Below, in pieces: positions 1 through 6,907 of a stretch of DNA of 64,000 nucleotides. The notes beneath the pieces were generated by a model. The model was not told the origin of the DNA. It ran no database searches and saw nothing but the letters and a program-made list of their open reading frames with translations. The translations under genes and the position numbers were made by a program. The DNA comes from Chloroflexota bacterium (lineage in GTDB: Bacteria; Chloroflexota; Anaerolineae; Anaerolineales; Anaerolineaceae), in NCBI GenBank assembly GCA_016838895.1, contig JAEKNU010000011.1, positions 1 through 64,000 on the forward strand. The letters run 5' to 3'. How positions within the stretch are numbered: the first letter of the stretch is position 1; each line of letters begins with the position of its first letter.

Positions 1-90
1 TCCGGTGTGGTTGTTGTTGGCTCAGGGGTCTGAGTCGTCGGTTCCGGTGTGGTTGTTGTTGGCTCAGGGGTCTGAGTTGTCTGTTCTGGT
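1..90. repeat. 42-bp tandem repeat coding a Thr-Pro stalk
   Basis: Two nearly identical 42-bp units (1-42 and 43-84) encode 14-residue Thr-Pro-Glu repeats on the minus strand; more copies may lie outside the window. The period equals that in the RCC1-repeat gene at 3.1-3.3 kb, although the amino-acid units differ. Confidence 0.8.
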
Positions 91-1475
91 GTTTCTGTTT
101 CGGTAATTGTTGCAATCTCATCAAGATTTATTTTGAAGGGTGACCAATCCGGTGTGTTGAATTGGAAATCCCACATATCATCCAGACCATTCAATAACTC
201 ACAGCCATCCGGCAATGTATTACCCAAAAATTCTCCTGTCGGATACTGCCAATAACCACTGCGGCGATTACTTGGCCTACCTGTTGTTTCAGCGCCAAAG
301 ACAACGGGGCCGACTTCACAACCCCAGAAGTTGTTTTGGGCTTCAACAAATTGAACATTATTGTTTTCAATATTATTTACCAGTCCAAAATCTGTATTTC
401 CATAAAGCTGGTTGTAATGGATCTCGGTACCAGGGCTGCCAGTAAATTTACTTACCTGAATACCGGTACTATTTTCCGTAACTGTGTTATTTAAAATATT
501 AATATCATTGTTACCTGAAGCAACACTGACCAATATACCTGTGTCAAATCCTCTGATAATAAATCCGGAAATCGTGACACCTTCAGCATTGATAGTAATA
601 CCAGTACCACTTGTGCCCTGTAAAACAGGCGCATAAACTGAGGCACCAGCGATCGACTCATCACCAGGATCGCCCATTAAGGTTAAATCTGCTACTGCAA
701 TGGTTATATTTTCTTCATAGTTACCAGGAAGCACATAAATTGTAGCATCCTCACCGGATAGAGGAGTTATGGTGCTGTACATATCAATTGCGTCCTGAAT
801 AGGTGTTGAGGATATAAAACAAGTAACGTTCAAATCACCTGCGGGGCAAGTGCCACCAGCCTGGTAGAAATTATAAGTTGCTCCACCACGTGTAAAATAA
901 GGGTCAGCATTCGTTAATACTTCTTTAGCTAAAGTAGATGCCAATGGTATGGATTCATTATTTTCATCCATCAAGACTGCCCCAACTTCTGACAATGCTT
1001 CTACTTCATCAATCAATGTACCGTCAATCGGTTCTTCAGTTTCTGATTGCCTATTTTCAACAGTTTGTCCGATTTGCTCATTATCAGTCTTTTGCTCCAC
1101 ATTCGAAGAAATTGATTCCCCAGTTGGATTATCGGATAAAACCGCTTCAGCACCCTGTTCTTCAGGTGTTTGAACAATTGCAGTTGTATTAATACCCTCA
1201 TCTGTTGGGGGTTCATTCTCATTTGATACAACTGTCTCTATTGATGCTTCGTTTGTTGTTTCATTGGTGGCTTCCAAACTGTTTAGCTGATTGTTTATCT
1301 CTTCAGTTGCAACAGAGTCTGTGGTTGTTTGCACTTCATTTACAGTTTCCTCTGTTGATTCAGGATGTAATGTATCTTCTGCACTTACGATGGCTCCAGT
1401 AGGGAAAAGGAAGCCAATAACTAAAACGAAGGTTAATAGAAAATGAAATAATTTGAATTTATTTTGATTTGTCAT
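1..1475 (-). CDS. Secreted parallel beta-helix protein, 3' end beyond window
   Basis: The frame was read by reverse translation from ATG at 1475 to the window edge, about 491 codons with no stop, so the C-terminus lies outside. A Sec signal peptide (basic start, long hydrophobic core, LFPTGAIVSA before cleavage) is followed by about 120 residues rich in Glu, Thr, Asn and Val with low complexity. Next comes a region with repeating Ile/Val/Asn ladders (ITINAEGVTISGFIIRG, NNDINILNNTVTENSTGIQV) typical of right-handed parallel beta-helix, NosD/PbH1-type folds. Near the edge a 14-residue Thr-Pro-Glu repeat begins (PEPTTTTPEPTTQT), as in wall or surface stalks. The SD sequence AGAGGTA sits just before ATG. 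Likely an extracellular adhesin-like or carbohydrate-binding protein; substrate unknown. It shares leader RNA and stalk design with the next gene. Confidence 0.85.
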   Translation of the reverse strand, partial: MTNQNKFKLFHFLLTFVLVIGFLFPTGAIVSAEDTLHPESTEETVNEVQTTTDSVATEEINNQLNSLEATNETTNEASIETVVSNENEPPTDEGINTTAIVQTPEEQGAEAVLSDNPTGESISSNVEQKTDNEQIGQTVENRQSETEEPIDGTLIDEVEALSEVGAVLMDENNESIPLASTLAKEVLTNADPYFTRGGATYNFYQAGGTCPAGDLNVTCFISSTPIQDAIDMYSTITPLSGEDATIYVLPGNYEENITIAVADLTLMGDPGDESIAGASVYAPVLQGTSGTGITINAEGVTISGFIIRGFDTGILVSVASGNNDINILNNTVTENSTGIQVSKFTGSPGTEIHYNQLYGNTDFGLVNNIENNNVQFVEAQNNFWGCEVGPVVFGAETTGRPSNRRSGYWQYPTGEFLGNTLPDGCELLNGLDDMWDFQFNTPDWSPFKINLDEIATITETETPEQTTQTPEPTTTTPEPTTQTPEPTTTTP

Positions 1476-1520
1476 GATTCTACCTCTAAATACGAATAAT
1501 ATTTATAATTATTTGACAAA

Positions 1521-1643
1521 AATTAATAAAAAATACCGGCCTGCATTACTACAGCCGGTTTCGCAATTTGCTCCCTGAAACTAAATGTCGAGTTATCGAC
1601 ACAAGCGACCAATAAAATCCGTTTCAGATCATCGCATCTGTTT
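1521..1643 (-). promoter_or_regulatory. Structured leader RNA element, copy 1, with terminator-like hairpin
   Basis: On the minus strand, 60-165 nt before the beta-helix gene, the sequence can fold as follows: a 16-nt hairpin (1625-1640, plus strand CAGATCATCGCATCTG); a long-range helix pairing 1621-1627 with 1575-1581; an inner hairpin 1586-1591/1596-1601; and a final hairpin 1535-1540/1554-1559 (ACCGGC/GCCGGT) followed by a U-rich tract. The same architecture recurs at 3733-3841 with compensatory changes in three helices and almost invariant single-stranded segments (plus strand GGTTTCGCnATTTGCTCCC and ACAAGCGACC). The 5' hairpin and the long-range helix share three bases and are mutually exclusive. 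The hairpin loop GCGAU could also pair with GUCGC downstream. This looks like a terminator-type riboswitch or protein-binding leader. I could not match it to a known class. Confidence 0.7.
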
Positions 1644-1659
1644 TATTACAAATAAATTG

Positions 1660-1926
1660 CTCATGCTCATGATGAATAGCTAATATGATTTTTCCTAATG
1701 ATGTATCTCTCAACTCGCAACAGTGTCTATACCAGTATTAATATTATTATTACCTTTATTGTCTATATTATATCTATTGGATACTTTATTTCAAATAAAT
1801 TACGCATAAATTATCTTCACACAATACCGCTTGTATCTTTTGTTCTTGCCCCCTTTTTATAAGATTCACATTTGCTGAAATAAAGAAAAAAGGTATGAAA
1901 ACGAATCACATCACGTGTCCTCCATT
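1660..1926. other. AT-rich upstream region of the beta-helix gene
   Basis: No gene is visible here. The region must carry the promoter for the leader and gene on the minus strand. It shares short blocks with 3960-4020 upstream of the second leader copy, for example minus-strand TGCGTAA and a C-run-containing segment, which suggests a common promoter or operator. No convincing -35/-10 pair was identified. Confidence 0.35.
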
Positions 1927-1970
1927 TAAAAACATACTCCCCCAGATTATTAATCATTCTGGAGGAGTAT
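1927..1970 (-). terminator. Terminator of the RCC1-repeat gene
   Basis: The inverted repeat 1934-1946/1958-1970 has 12 of 13 positions paired. On the minus strand it is followed by GTTTTTAAA. It lies 26 nt past the stop of the RCC1-repeat gene. Confidence 0.65.
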
Positions 1971-1996
1971 ATTGTGATTACATTAAGCTATTCTTT

Positions 1997-3649
1997 TCAT
2001 TCAGGTAAATGAACAAATACGGGTGTATTACTATCCATGGTGGAATCATTTCCTAATTGTCCATAGGTATTTTCACCCCAGCAATATGCAGTGTAATCAT
2101 CCCCTTCTAACACACAGGTATGATTGTAGCCCACGGCCAAATCGGCGACTGAATCTAAGTTGGAAACACTCACAGCTTGTTTGCTGTTTTTTGTATTTCC
2201 ATTTCCAAGTTCACCGTTTAAATTGTTGCCCCAACATGAAACAGTTAGATCTTCATTAATGGAACAAGCATGCTGGTATCCGGTACCTACCAATAGGGAA
2301 GATGTTGCACCAACAATCTGTTGTGATGCAAAGTCTTTCTGCCAACATTTTACGTCACCTGATATCGTGGTAACACAACCACCAGGAGCAAAACGGTTTG
2401 CAGAAATAAATTGCGGCAAATTCACATTACTGACAAGATCAGTCTGTAGATTTTGCCATGATCCTACATCTCCTTGGGTATCACTCACCAGGTTATTTTG
2501 TCCACCCGAGATCATATTTTGACCATCATTGAATAACGCTTTCACTGCTGAATAGCGGGTAAATAATGAGCCATCATTTAATTGACCAAATTCATTATTT
2601 CCCCAACACCTAATATCTCCACTCTCAAGTTGGGCACAGGTAAAATCATTTCCGGCGGTAAAATCTAGAACGTTTCCAGTTAATCCTTTCACAAGGACGG
2701 GAACAGATTGGTTTATATTTGTACCATTACCCACCTGACCTGATTCATTCTCACCCCAACACCAGACCTCACCATCTGCTGTAAGGGCACAGGTATGATA
2801 ACTTCCAGCTGTCAAATCAATCACATTGTGTAAATCCTTGACGAAAACGGGTTTCATTTGATCCTGATTCGATCCGTCTCCCAATTGACCTGAACTATTT
2901 AAGCCCCAGCAAACGACGCCATCGGCATATGTCATACATGAGTGGCCTAATCCGGCAACAATGATTGGCCGACCACCGCCAGTCTCAGGGATAAAAAATG
3001 CTGCCGCAAATGGTGTTCCTTCAGGATCTGGATCACCAACAGAAGGTGGCGTAGTAGTCGTTGTCGTCGTTGTTGTAATCGTCGTAACCGGAGTTACTGT
3101 TGTCACAACAGGAGTCGTCTTTGTTACGACAGGGGTTTGTGTCGTTGAAACGGGAGTCGTTTTTGTTACAACGGGGGTCTGTGTTGTTGAAACAGGAGTC
3201 GTTTTTGTTACAACGGGGGTTTGTGTTGTTGAAACAGGTGTTGTTTTTGTTACGACGGGCGTTTGTGTCGTGGGTTTGGGCGTTTTTGTTTTGTCGTTGC
3301 AAACTTTGGAAATTTCCCTGGTCTTTTCCTGTGTAGGAGCATGATAGTTATCATCACCATCACTATGATTGTCACCCCAATCACCTTGATTGTTTCCATC
3401 ATCACTATGGTTATTACCACCATCGTTATTATTGTCCCCACCATCGCTATGATTATTGCCACCACGCTGCTCATTATTGTTGTCATCTTGATTGTTGTTT
3501 CCATCATGACGATCATTCGTTTGATGATCAGGTGGGCTTTGACGATCTGCAAAAACAATTCCATTTGCCGGAAATAACATACCGGTAATCATAAGTACAG
3601 TTAATAAAATTTGAAGGGTTTTCCTTTTTGGAGCAAATAATTGAATCAT
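1997..3649 (-). CDS. Secreted RCC1-repeat (beta-propeller) surface protein
   Basis: 550 aa from ATG 3649, chosen because AGGAGG ends 4 nt upstream; an in-frame ATG at 3676 has no SD. A signal peptide (LLTVLMITGMLFPANGIVFA) is followed by about 90 residues rich in Asn, Asp, Gly and His. Next comes a Thr-Pro stalk with four units like TQTPVVTKTTPVST, then a poly-Thr run. The C-terminal half contains at least six RCC1/BLIP-II-type blades, each with a Gly-x-His-Ser/Thr-Cys element followed by a Cys-Trp-Gly-x-Asn and GQLG/GQVG element. Bacterial RCC1-repeat proteins are usually extracellular propellers involved in binding; the ligand is not predictable. The many paired Cys suggest disulphides. It is expressed behind the second copy of the structured leader, parallel to the beta-helix gene. 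Confidence 0.9.
   Translation of the reverse strand: MIQLFAPKRKTLQILLTVLMITGMLFPANGIVFADRQSPPDHQTNDRHDGNNNQDDNNNEQRGGNNHSDGGDNNNDGGNNHSDDGNNQGDWGDNHSDGDDNYHAPTQEKTREISKVCNDKTKTPKPTTQTPVVTKTTPVSTTQTPVVTKTTPVSTTQTPVVTKTTPVSTTQTPVVTKTTPVVTTVTPVTTITTTTTTTTTPPSVGDPDPEGTPFAAAFFIPETGGGRPIIVAGLGHSCMTYADGVVCWGLNSSGQLGDGSNQDQMKPVFVKDLHNVIDLTAGSYHTCALTADGEVWCWGENESGQVGNGTNINQSVPVLVKGLTGNVLDFTAGNDFTCAQLESGDIRCWGNNEFGQLNDGSLFTRYSAVKALFNDGQNMISGGQNNLVSDTQGDVGSWQNLQTDLVSNVNLPQFISANRFAPGGCVTTISGDVKCWQKDFASQQIVGATSSLLVGTGYQHACSINEDLTVSCWGNNLNGELGNGNTKNSKQAVSVSNLDSVADLAVGYNHTCVLEGDDYTAYCWGENTYGQLGNDSTMDSNTPVFVHLPE
3100..3285. repeat. 42-bp tandem repeats in the RCC1-repeat gene
   Basis: About four 42-bp units on the minus strand code for 14-residue TQTPVVTKTTPVST-like units. 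They form the stalk between the Asn/Asp-rich region and the propeller. Copies differ by a few synonymous changes, so the array is not freshly expanded. Confidence 0.85.
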
Positions 3650-3732
3650 TCTTCCTCCTGACAATATGAAGAACATCCGTAATCCAAAGGATTCGGTTAA
3701 TAAAAATATATTTTAGTAACGATAGGAAAATA

Positions 3733-3845
3733 AAAAATACCGACCTATCAGTTTCACAGTCGGTTTCGCCATTTGCTCCCTGAAGTTGTGTGGATTTCTA
3801 TCCACAAGCGACCATAAATTCCCTTCAGATCATCGCATCTGTATA
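3733..3845 (-). promoter_or_regulatory. Structured leader RNA element, copy 2, with terminator-like hairpin
   Basis: Homologue of the element at 1521-1643, located 85-195 nt before the RCC1-repeat gene. Hairpin 3826-3841 is identical to copy 1. The long-range helix is 3780-3785/3823-3828 (CTGAAG/CTTCAG, against CTGAAAC/GTTTCAG in copy 1). The inner hairpin is 3789-3795/3800-3806 (TGTGGAT/ATCCACA, against TGTCGA/TCGACA). The terminal hairpin is 3739-3744/3759-3764 (ACCGAC/GTCGGT, against ACCGGC/GCCGGT), followed on the minus strand by a U-rich stretch. Covariation with conserved loops supports a functional RNA fold. Confidence 0.7.
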
Positions 3846-4070
3846 ATTTTTTGAATAAGGTTCAATAGTTCTCAACTTGACATTTCTTCTTTAATATATC
3901 TTATTTAGACTATTTTTATCCTATTTATTAATAGTATAGCACATATTCGCTTTATTCATACCTTTTATGTCTTATTTACGCAAATTTTACGCACATAAAT
4001 CACTTCACAATACAACCTATTTCCCCCTTGACCAAAGCTGTGCAATTCAGTAAACTTATAGCATCAAACA
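3846..4070. other. AT-rich intergenic region with promoter of leader copy 2
   Basis: No gene is seen. The minus strand carries TGCGTAAA-like direct repeats near 3970-3990 and a possible -10 box TATACT near 3938-3943 without a clear -35. The end near 3990-4020 resembles the corresponding position upstream of leader copy 1. Confidence 0.35.
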
Positions 4071-4091
4071 AATTAGGAGGTACAAAATAAT

Positions 4092-4151
4092 ATGGTTACA
4101 TCTCAAGCAACTATTATTTTCCGTTTGCCACACCTCCTGGATTGCCATTGA
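4092..4151 (+). CDS. Possible 19-codon leader ORF with sequestered SD
   Basis: ATG 4092 has a very strong SD (AGGAGGT, 4076-4082) and encodes MVTSQATIIFRLPHLLDCH before TGA. The ORF itself contains ACCTCCT at 4132-4138, perfectly complementary to its own SD, so the transcript can fold into a hairpin hiding the ribosome binding site. A Rho-independent terminator follows at 4185-4214, before the RIO kinase gene. This could be a leader peptide and attenuator for the kinase, a small RNA, or chance; no homology is recognised. Confidence 0.35.
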   Translation: MVTSQATIIFRLPHLLDCH

Positions 4152-4184
4152 ATTGATTTAATTTATTTTGATGTCCATTGACAG

Positions 4185-4214
4185 CCGCAGGTGTGCATAC
4201 ACTGCGGTTTTTTT
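4185..4214 (+). terminator. Rho-independent terminator or attenuator before RIO kinase
   Basis: CCGCAG/CTGCGG stem extended by TGT/ACA across a bulged G, then seven T. It lies 58 nt before the RIO kinase start, so it either ends a short upstream transcript or attenuates the kinase gene. Confidence 0.75.
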
Positions 4215-4272
4215 ATTTCAATCAGCAGTATCTTCAAAATGATGTTATTCATTCAAAAGTACAGGATATATA

Positions 4273-5268
4273 ATGCACAAACAATTTCAAGATATGGCAT
4301 TTGATGATGAGGAATTTCTGATTAATTCCCTGAAGAAAAATAATCGTAAACAAAAACTTTCTGCAGATCATGCGGCAAGGGAAAAAGCAAAACAAAAAAC
4401 TGTCAAAGCTTTAACAGCAACACGAAACCATGATGTTGAAACAGCAATCAATCACTTCTCATATCAGGCTTCTCGTTATGAAGGACCCTGGTTGATTAAA
4501 TCATTAACCGAATTTTACGAAAACAATTGGATCAACGACATCACACGTATGATCAAAGGAGGAAAGGAGGCTTCAGTGTATCTATGTGAGACACTGAACA
4601 ACAGTTGGTTAGCAGCAAAGGTGTATCGCCCGCGCAAGTTTCGCAATTTGCGGAATGACGGTTTATACAGAGAAGGCAGGGAAAACCTTGATGAAGATGG
4701 AAATATCATCACCAATGCAGGAAAGATCTATGCCATGCGTAAAAAATCAACTTTTGGCAAGCATCTTTCGCATCAGTCCTGGATTAAGCATGAATTCAAT
4801 ACCATGAAACTGCTGTACGAAGCAGGTTGCGATATTCCCCAACCATTTACATCTGGAACGAATAGTATGTTAATGGAATACATCGGAGATGAATCGGCCA
4901 GCGCACCAGTTTTACAATCCGTTAGGCTTACTCATTCAGAGGCCAAAGAACTTGCGCAGCGTGTATTACATAATATTGAAATCATGCTTGCCAACCAACG
5001 TATTCATGGCGATCTATCCCCCTTTAATATATTGATCTGGGAAAACAACATCACGTTGATTGATTTTCCGCAGTCAATTCATCCCAATCAAAACCCACAG
5101 TCCTATAATATTTTTCGGCGTGATCTGGAAAAAATGGATCAATATTTTCGATTATTTGGCGTTTCGTTGGATGCCGATCAAAACGCGAAAAGACTTTGGC
5201 AAAAATACAATTATATGCATGCCAAGGATTTCCTATACGATTTACCAGATCAGTTGGAAGAAGAATGA
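4273..5268 (+). CDS. RIO1-family atypical serine kinase/ATPase
   Basis: 331 aa, start ATG after AGGATATATA. Residues 1-70 form a charged N-terminal extension. The RIO kinase core follows: the flexible-loop region around residues 93-103 (MIKGGKEASVY, the RIO version of the P-loop), ATP-contacting Lys116 (AAKVYRP), catalytic loop HGDLSPFNIL near 244-253, and the metal-binding LIDFPQS near 260, where DFPQ is diagnostic for RIO rather than ordinary kinases. In archaea and eukaryotes RIO proteins act in small-subunit ribosome maturation; the role of bacterial members is poorly defined. All key residues are present, so activity is expected. The following GNAT gene is 51 nt away in the same direction and may be cotranscribed. 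Confidence 0.92.
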   Translation: MHKQFQDMAFDDEEFLINSLKKNNRKQKLSADHAAREKAKQKTVKALTATRNHDVETAINHFSYQASRYEGPWLIKSLTEFYENNWINDITRMIKGGKEASVYLCETLNNSWLAAKVYRPRKFRNLRNDGLYREGRENLDEDGNIITNAGKIYAMRKKSTFGKHLSHQSWIKHEFNTMKLLYEAGCDIPQPFTSGTNSMLMEYIGDESASAPVLQSVRLTHSEAKELAQRVLHNIEIMLANQRIHGDLSPFNILIWENNITLIDFPQSIHPNQNPQSYNIFRRDLEKMDQYFRLFGVSLDADQNAKRLWQKYNYMHAKDFLYDLPDQLEEE

Positions 5269-5319
5269 GGAGAATTGCAGATTGATAAACCTACTTAGTA
5301 TGTACGTGATTGAGGATTA

Positions 5320-6285
5320 ATGACACAAATACGAAAGTTTATCCCAGTATTATCTGAATATCAGCAGGCCATCGCTATTGAAAACGCAAATTTCCCGGAT
5401 GAAGATATTACCATACAGTCCTGGAAATGGCATGATCAACATTATGACCCAAACACCATATTCAGCCGCTGGGTCGGTGAAATGGATGGAAAGATCGTAT
5501 CGCATGGTTTATTTACCCAGGTTCAGCAACAAACCCTGACAAAGAATCGCTATTTCTTATTTCACATCGCAGTTCATCCAGCTTTTCATGGGAAAGGATA
5601 CGGCACCGAATTGTATCAACATTTGAATCGTAATTTACAACAATACAACCCTTGTACCATTGAAACAATTGCCAGGGAAAATTATCCGCTAGCGAGACAA
5701 TTTCTGGAACATCGAAAATTCAAACCGACACTGATCAAGCGCACGGCTCGTTTAATGATCTCTTCATCGTCTCAGCCAATTAATCTCCCCATGGATATTG
5801 AACGTCTTGCGAAACTGGGTATTGCAATCTCAGCATTGGATTCACTAATACTTGAGGATCATGATTGGAAAAAGAAGCTATATTCAACAGAAAAGAATCT
5901 GATGCAGGAAGCACCTGATTTCATGGAGCACTTCCCTGCAACGCAGGCGGAATATGAAATACATCGCATGCAATCTTCATTTTTTAATCCTCAATCTATT
6001 TTCATCGCACGATACCACGAACATTGGATTGGCATCGCAGGCATTCAACAATCAGAAATGAACCAATATAAGTGCAATCACACACTCACAGGGGTAACGC
6101 GCCCATACCGACGTAATGGGATTGCGACATTGCTCAGGCAACACTGCATCAATGCTGCACTTGAGCTTGGATATAACTGTATTGAAAGCAATTGTGATAC
6201 AGGAAATCCCCTGTATGGTATTAATCAGAGGCTAGGATACAAACCTCAACCCGCATCAATACATTATCAATTGACTCTACAGTAA
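5320..6285 (+). CDS. Tandem-domain GNAT acetyltransferase
   Basis: 321 aa with two GNAT folds. The N-terminal domain carries the acetyl-CoA pyrophosphate loop in VHPAFHGKGYGTELYQHL (near residues 88-105). The C-terminal domain carries TGVTRPYRRNGIATLLRQHC near 258-277 followed by the usual beta-5 region (NPLYGINQRLGYKPQP). This is the mycothiol-synthase-like duplicated layout, also found in many uncharacterised acetyltransferases. The acceptor substrate cannot be told. SD is GAGGA just before ATG. It probably sits in a short operon with the RIO kinase upstream and a second GNAT downstream. Confidence 0.88.
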   Translation: MTQIRKFIPVLSEYQQAIAIENANFPDEDITIQSWKWHDQHYDPNTIFSRWVGEMDGKIVSHGLFTQVQQQTLTKNRYFLFHIAVHPAFHGKGYGTELYQHLNRNLQQYNPCTIETIARENYPLARQFLEHRKFKPTLIKRTARLMISSSSQPINLPMDIERLAKLGIAISALDSLILEDHDWKKKLYSTEKNLMQEAPDFMEHFPATQAEYEIHRMQSSFFNPQSIFIARYHEHWIGIAGIQQSEMNQYKCNHTLTGVTRPYRRNGIATLLRQHCINAALELGYNCIESNCDTGNPLYGINQRLGYKPQPASIHYQLTLQ

Positions 6286-6342
6286 TAAATCTCTACATAA
6301 ACTTTCTGAAAACATTTTCAAAAAGGGAAAACGAGGTAAAGA

Positions 6343-6858
6343 ATGATTAAACTGATAAAGCCTACTGCTCGTTTGAAAAATGATTTTCTTAAAATGATTG
6401 AGGAATATCGCGCAAAATCAGAATTCTTTGTATATCATGACATTGCCATGATCAGCTTTCAACAATATTTAGATGAGATGACTGATTCAGAACTTGGAAA
6501 AGACCTCAAACCTGGCCTCGTCCCGCAAACTACTTTTTGGTTGGTAAAAGAGGATGCCATCATATTGGGAGAAAGCCGCTTACGTCATTACCTCACACCT
6601 GACCTGGAATTGGAAGGCGGTCATATCGGTTACGCCATCCGTCCATCTCAACGATTGTACGGTTTTGGTACCGAGATTTTACGCCTAACCTTACCGGAAG
6701 CTGGCAAACTTGGTCTGGATCGGGTGCTTGTGACCTGTGATGCGGATAATATCGGCTCAAGTAAAATCATTCTTGCTAATGGCGGTATCTTTGATGGAGA
6801 AGGAATATCTAAAAGATCTCAAAAAATAGTGCATCGATATTGGGTGCCTGTTGAGTAA
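6343..6858 (+). CDS. Single-domain GNAT acetyltransferase
   Basis: 171 aa. The motif GHIGYAIRPSQRLYGFGTEI (near residues 92-111) is the Q/R-x-x-G-x-G/A loop of GNAT enzymes in the RimJ/RimL-like branch, followed by RVLVTCDADNIGSSKIILANGG, the Asn-Ser-Lys helix typical of that branch. The substrate may be a protein N-terminus or a small amine. SD is GAGGTAAAG. A bidirectional terminator follows directly. It converges with the sugar ABC ATPase gene. Confidence 0.88.
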   Translation: MIKLIKPTARLKNDFLKMIEEYRAKSEFFVYHDIAMISFQQYLDEMTDSELGKDLKPGLVPQTTFWLVKEDAIILGESRLRHYLTPDLELEGGHIGYAIRPSQRLYGFGTEILRLTLPEAGKLGLDRVLVTCDADNIGSSKIILANGGIFDGEGISKRSQKIVHRYWVPVE

Positions 6859-6860
6859 AA

Positions 6861-6892
6861 AAAATACCGCTGAAAAATCAGCGGTATTTTTA
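6861..6892. terminator. Bidirectional terminator
   Basis: Perfect 13-bp stem (6861-6873/6878-6890) with A-tract on the left and T-tract on the right. It serves both the GNAT gene (plus) and the sugar ATPase (minus). Confidence 0.9.
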
Positions 6893-6907
6893 TATACAGG
6901 AGAATAA

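Noticed and set aside
1-90. Direct repeats at the window edge resembling a CRISPR array
   Set aside because: Units are contiguous 42-bp coding repeats in frame with a secreted protein, without spacers.
1521-1643. Cyclic-di-GMP riboswitch of class I or II
   Set aside because: Some short strings look alike, but the order of conserved segments (GGGCAAACC, GACGCAAAGCC, tetraloop receptor for class I; AUGAUGAAU and GGGCACUUG for class II) is absent.
2961-3577. Several open frames on both strands across the Thr-Pro and Asn-rich region
   Set aside because: They are antisense or shifted shadows of the RCC1-repeat gene, created by the biased repeat composition.
4131-4140. Fragment of a 16S rRNA 3' end
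   Set aside because: Only the ACCTCCT string matches; the flanking GGCTGGATC context and any further rRNA sequence are missing.
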